Below, one piece after another: positions 5,480 to 5,809 of a stretch of DNA of 5,809 nucleotides. Numbering within the stretch: position 1 is the first letter of the stretch; each line of letters opens with the position of its first letter. A program made the position numbers and the translations under genes. This DNA comes from Alphaproteobacteria bacterium. Lineage in GTDB: Bacteria; Pseudomonadota; Alphaproteobacteria; Bin95. The notes under the pieces are model-generated. The model made no database searches, was not told the DNA's origin, and was given only the letters and a program-made list of their open reading frames with translations. Location: assembly GCA_022822125.1 (NCBI GenBank), contig JAJECF010000097.1:1-5809 (forward strand), given 5' to 3'.

Positions 5480-5491
5480 CGGTTGTCGGCA

Positions 5492-5698
5492 TGTCACCTT
5501 GTGCAGATGGCATGGCGCTGGCTGCTGCACCAGCCGGACAGCGCGCTGTCGAAGTGGTTCCGGGACTACGTCAGCGCCCGCGACGGGCGTTCGCGGAAAC
5601 GGGGGATCGTGGCGCTGGCCCGCAAGCTGCTGGTGGCGCTGTGGCGTTTCGCGACCACCGGACTGGTGCCGGAGGGCGCCGTTCTGTCGAAGGCCTGA
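5492..5698 (+). pseudogene. IS110-family transposase, C-terminal remnant
   Basis: About 68 residues resemble the C-terminus of IS110-family (DEDD-type) transposases: HLVQMAWRWLLHQPDSALSK, then WFRDYV, RKRGIVALARKLLVALWRF and TGLVPEGAVLSKA, ending at a normal stop. The N-terminal RuvC-like domain with the DEDD acidic residues and most of the C-terminal domain with its catalytic serine are missing. The frame is open upstream to 5279, but that stretch has no IS110 character, so the fragment is placed from about 5492. The break coincides with the inverted repeat attributed to the recombinase element, suggesting interruption by that element. The product would be non-functional. Confidence 0.75.
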
Positions 5699-5706
5699 GA
5701 GGAGGG

Positions 5707-5726
5707 CACCTGAACACCTGAACACC
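5707..5726 (+). repeat. Tandem 8-bp repeat, CACCTGAA x 2.5
   Basis: CACCTGAA occurs twice back to back and is followed by CACC, starting 9 bp after the IS110 stop codon and directly abutting the hairpin. Confidence 0.8.
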
Positions 5727-5760
5727 CGGGCGGCCCGACGGGGCATCCGGGCAGCCCGGG
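5725..5760 (+). terminator. Strong GC hairpin after the IS110 remnant (terminator-like or structured end)
   Basis: CCCGGGCGGCCCG (5725-5737) pairs with CGGGCAGCCCGGG (5748-5760) at 12 of 13 positions around a 10-nt loop. It lies 27 bp after the transposase stop. There is no T-tract after it, so it may be a factor-independent terminator of weak form, a structured noncoding RNA part, or a protein site. Confidence 0.4.
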
Positions 5761-5809
5761 CAAGGCGTGTGACCGTGCGGGACCATGGTTCGCCGCAGAC
5801 CGCGGCACC

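Larger units (their letters stand above)
3799..5480 (-). mobile_element. Interrupted tyrosine-recombinase (RIT-like) element
   Basis: Two minus-strand recombinase genes are joined by an ATGA start/stop overlap. That is the arrangement of recombinase-in-trio elements, in which three different tyrosine recombinases are encoded in tandem between inverted repeats. Here the first gene is intact, the second survives for only 41 codons before the transposon boundary, and the third is not in the window. The outer limit near 5480 is inferred from the inverted repeat at 5411-5479 and from resumption of IS110 coding similarity at about 5492. Confidence 0.55.
5196..5491. other. Noncoding upstream region and end of the recombinase element
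   Basis: About 296 bp with no supported gene. It holds the leader of the minus-strand recombinase, a single TTGTCCACA-type sequence on the minus strand (5213-5221) and, distally, the inverted repeat at 5411-5479. The open frame crossing it on the plus strand shows no family likeness until about 5492. Confidence 0.5.
5492..5809 (+). mobile_element. IS110-family remnant with its 3' noncoding flank (end not determined)
   Basis: The C-terminal coding remnant is followed by 111 bp without a supported gene, containing a short tandem repeat and a strong hairpin. IS110-type elements carry functional noncoding ends, but the element boundary cannot be placed from this window. Confidence 0.45.

Overview
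The window is very GC-rich with strongly GC-biased third codon positions. Every recognisable gene belongs to a mobile element, so this is accessory DNA. The RIT-type tyrosine recombinase, the IS110-type remnant and the DUF3991/Toprim protein would all suit a high-GC proteobacterium, possibly an alphaproteobacterium. That placement is inference; no housekeeping gene is present to anchor it.

Three elements appear to be nested. (1) Positions 1 to about 3798 are the right-hand part of a DDE transposon. After a possibly partial ORF of unknown function (2-334) comes a tight plus-strand operon: a DD35E transposase with a Mu-type C-terminal domain (413-1705), an ExeA/TnsC-like AAA+ ATPase (1708-2508) and a DUF3991-Toprim primase-like protein (2505-3362). 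The genes are 2 bp apart or overlap by 4 bp, and each has a Shine-Dalgarno sequence. A noncoding right end of about 436 bp follows. Its proximal part carries a perfect 37-bp direct repeat separated by a 41-bp spacer, with a weaker third copy upstream and a 15-bp palindrome at the downstream edge. Its distal part carries three to four same-orientation copies of a motif around AAAGCGGGAAA, which look like transposase-binding sites. The end itself appears to be the CA at 3797-3798, so the terminus reads TGTTG inwards on the minus strand.

(2) Positions 3799 to about 5480 are a damaged tyrosine-recombinase element on the minus strand. It holds an intact 425-aa recombinase and the first 41 codons of a second recombinase gene, joined by an ATGA overlap as in recombinase-in-trio (RIT) elements. 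The second gene is cut off exactly where the transposon ends. An inverted repeat at 5411-5479 probably marks the outer end of the RIT element. (3) From about 5492 to the window edge lies the C-terminal remnant of an IS110-family transposase and its noncoding 3' flank with a strong hairpin. The RIT element seems to have interrupted it.

The inferred order of events is IS110 first, RIT element into IS110, then the DDE transposon into the second RIT gene. The most interesting points are the transposase/ATPase/Toprim gene set, which has no visible TniQ-like target selector in this window, and the CRISPR-like two-repeat array inside its right end. No Cas gene is visible. A guide-array reading is therefore a hypothesis, competing with protein-binding iterons or a regulatory site. 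The transposon's left end lies outside the window.
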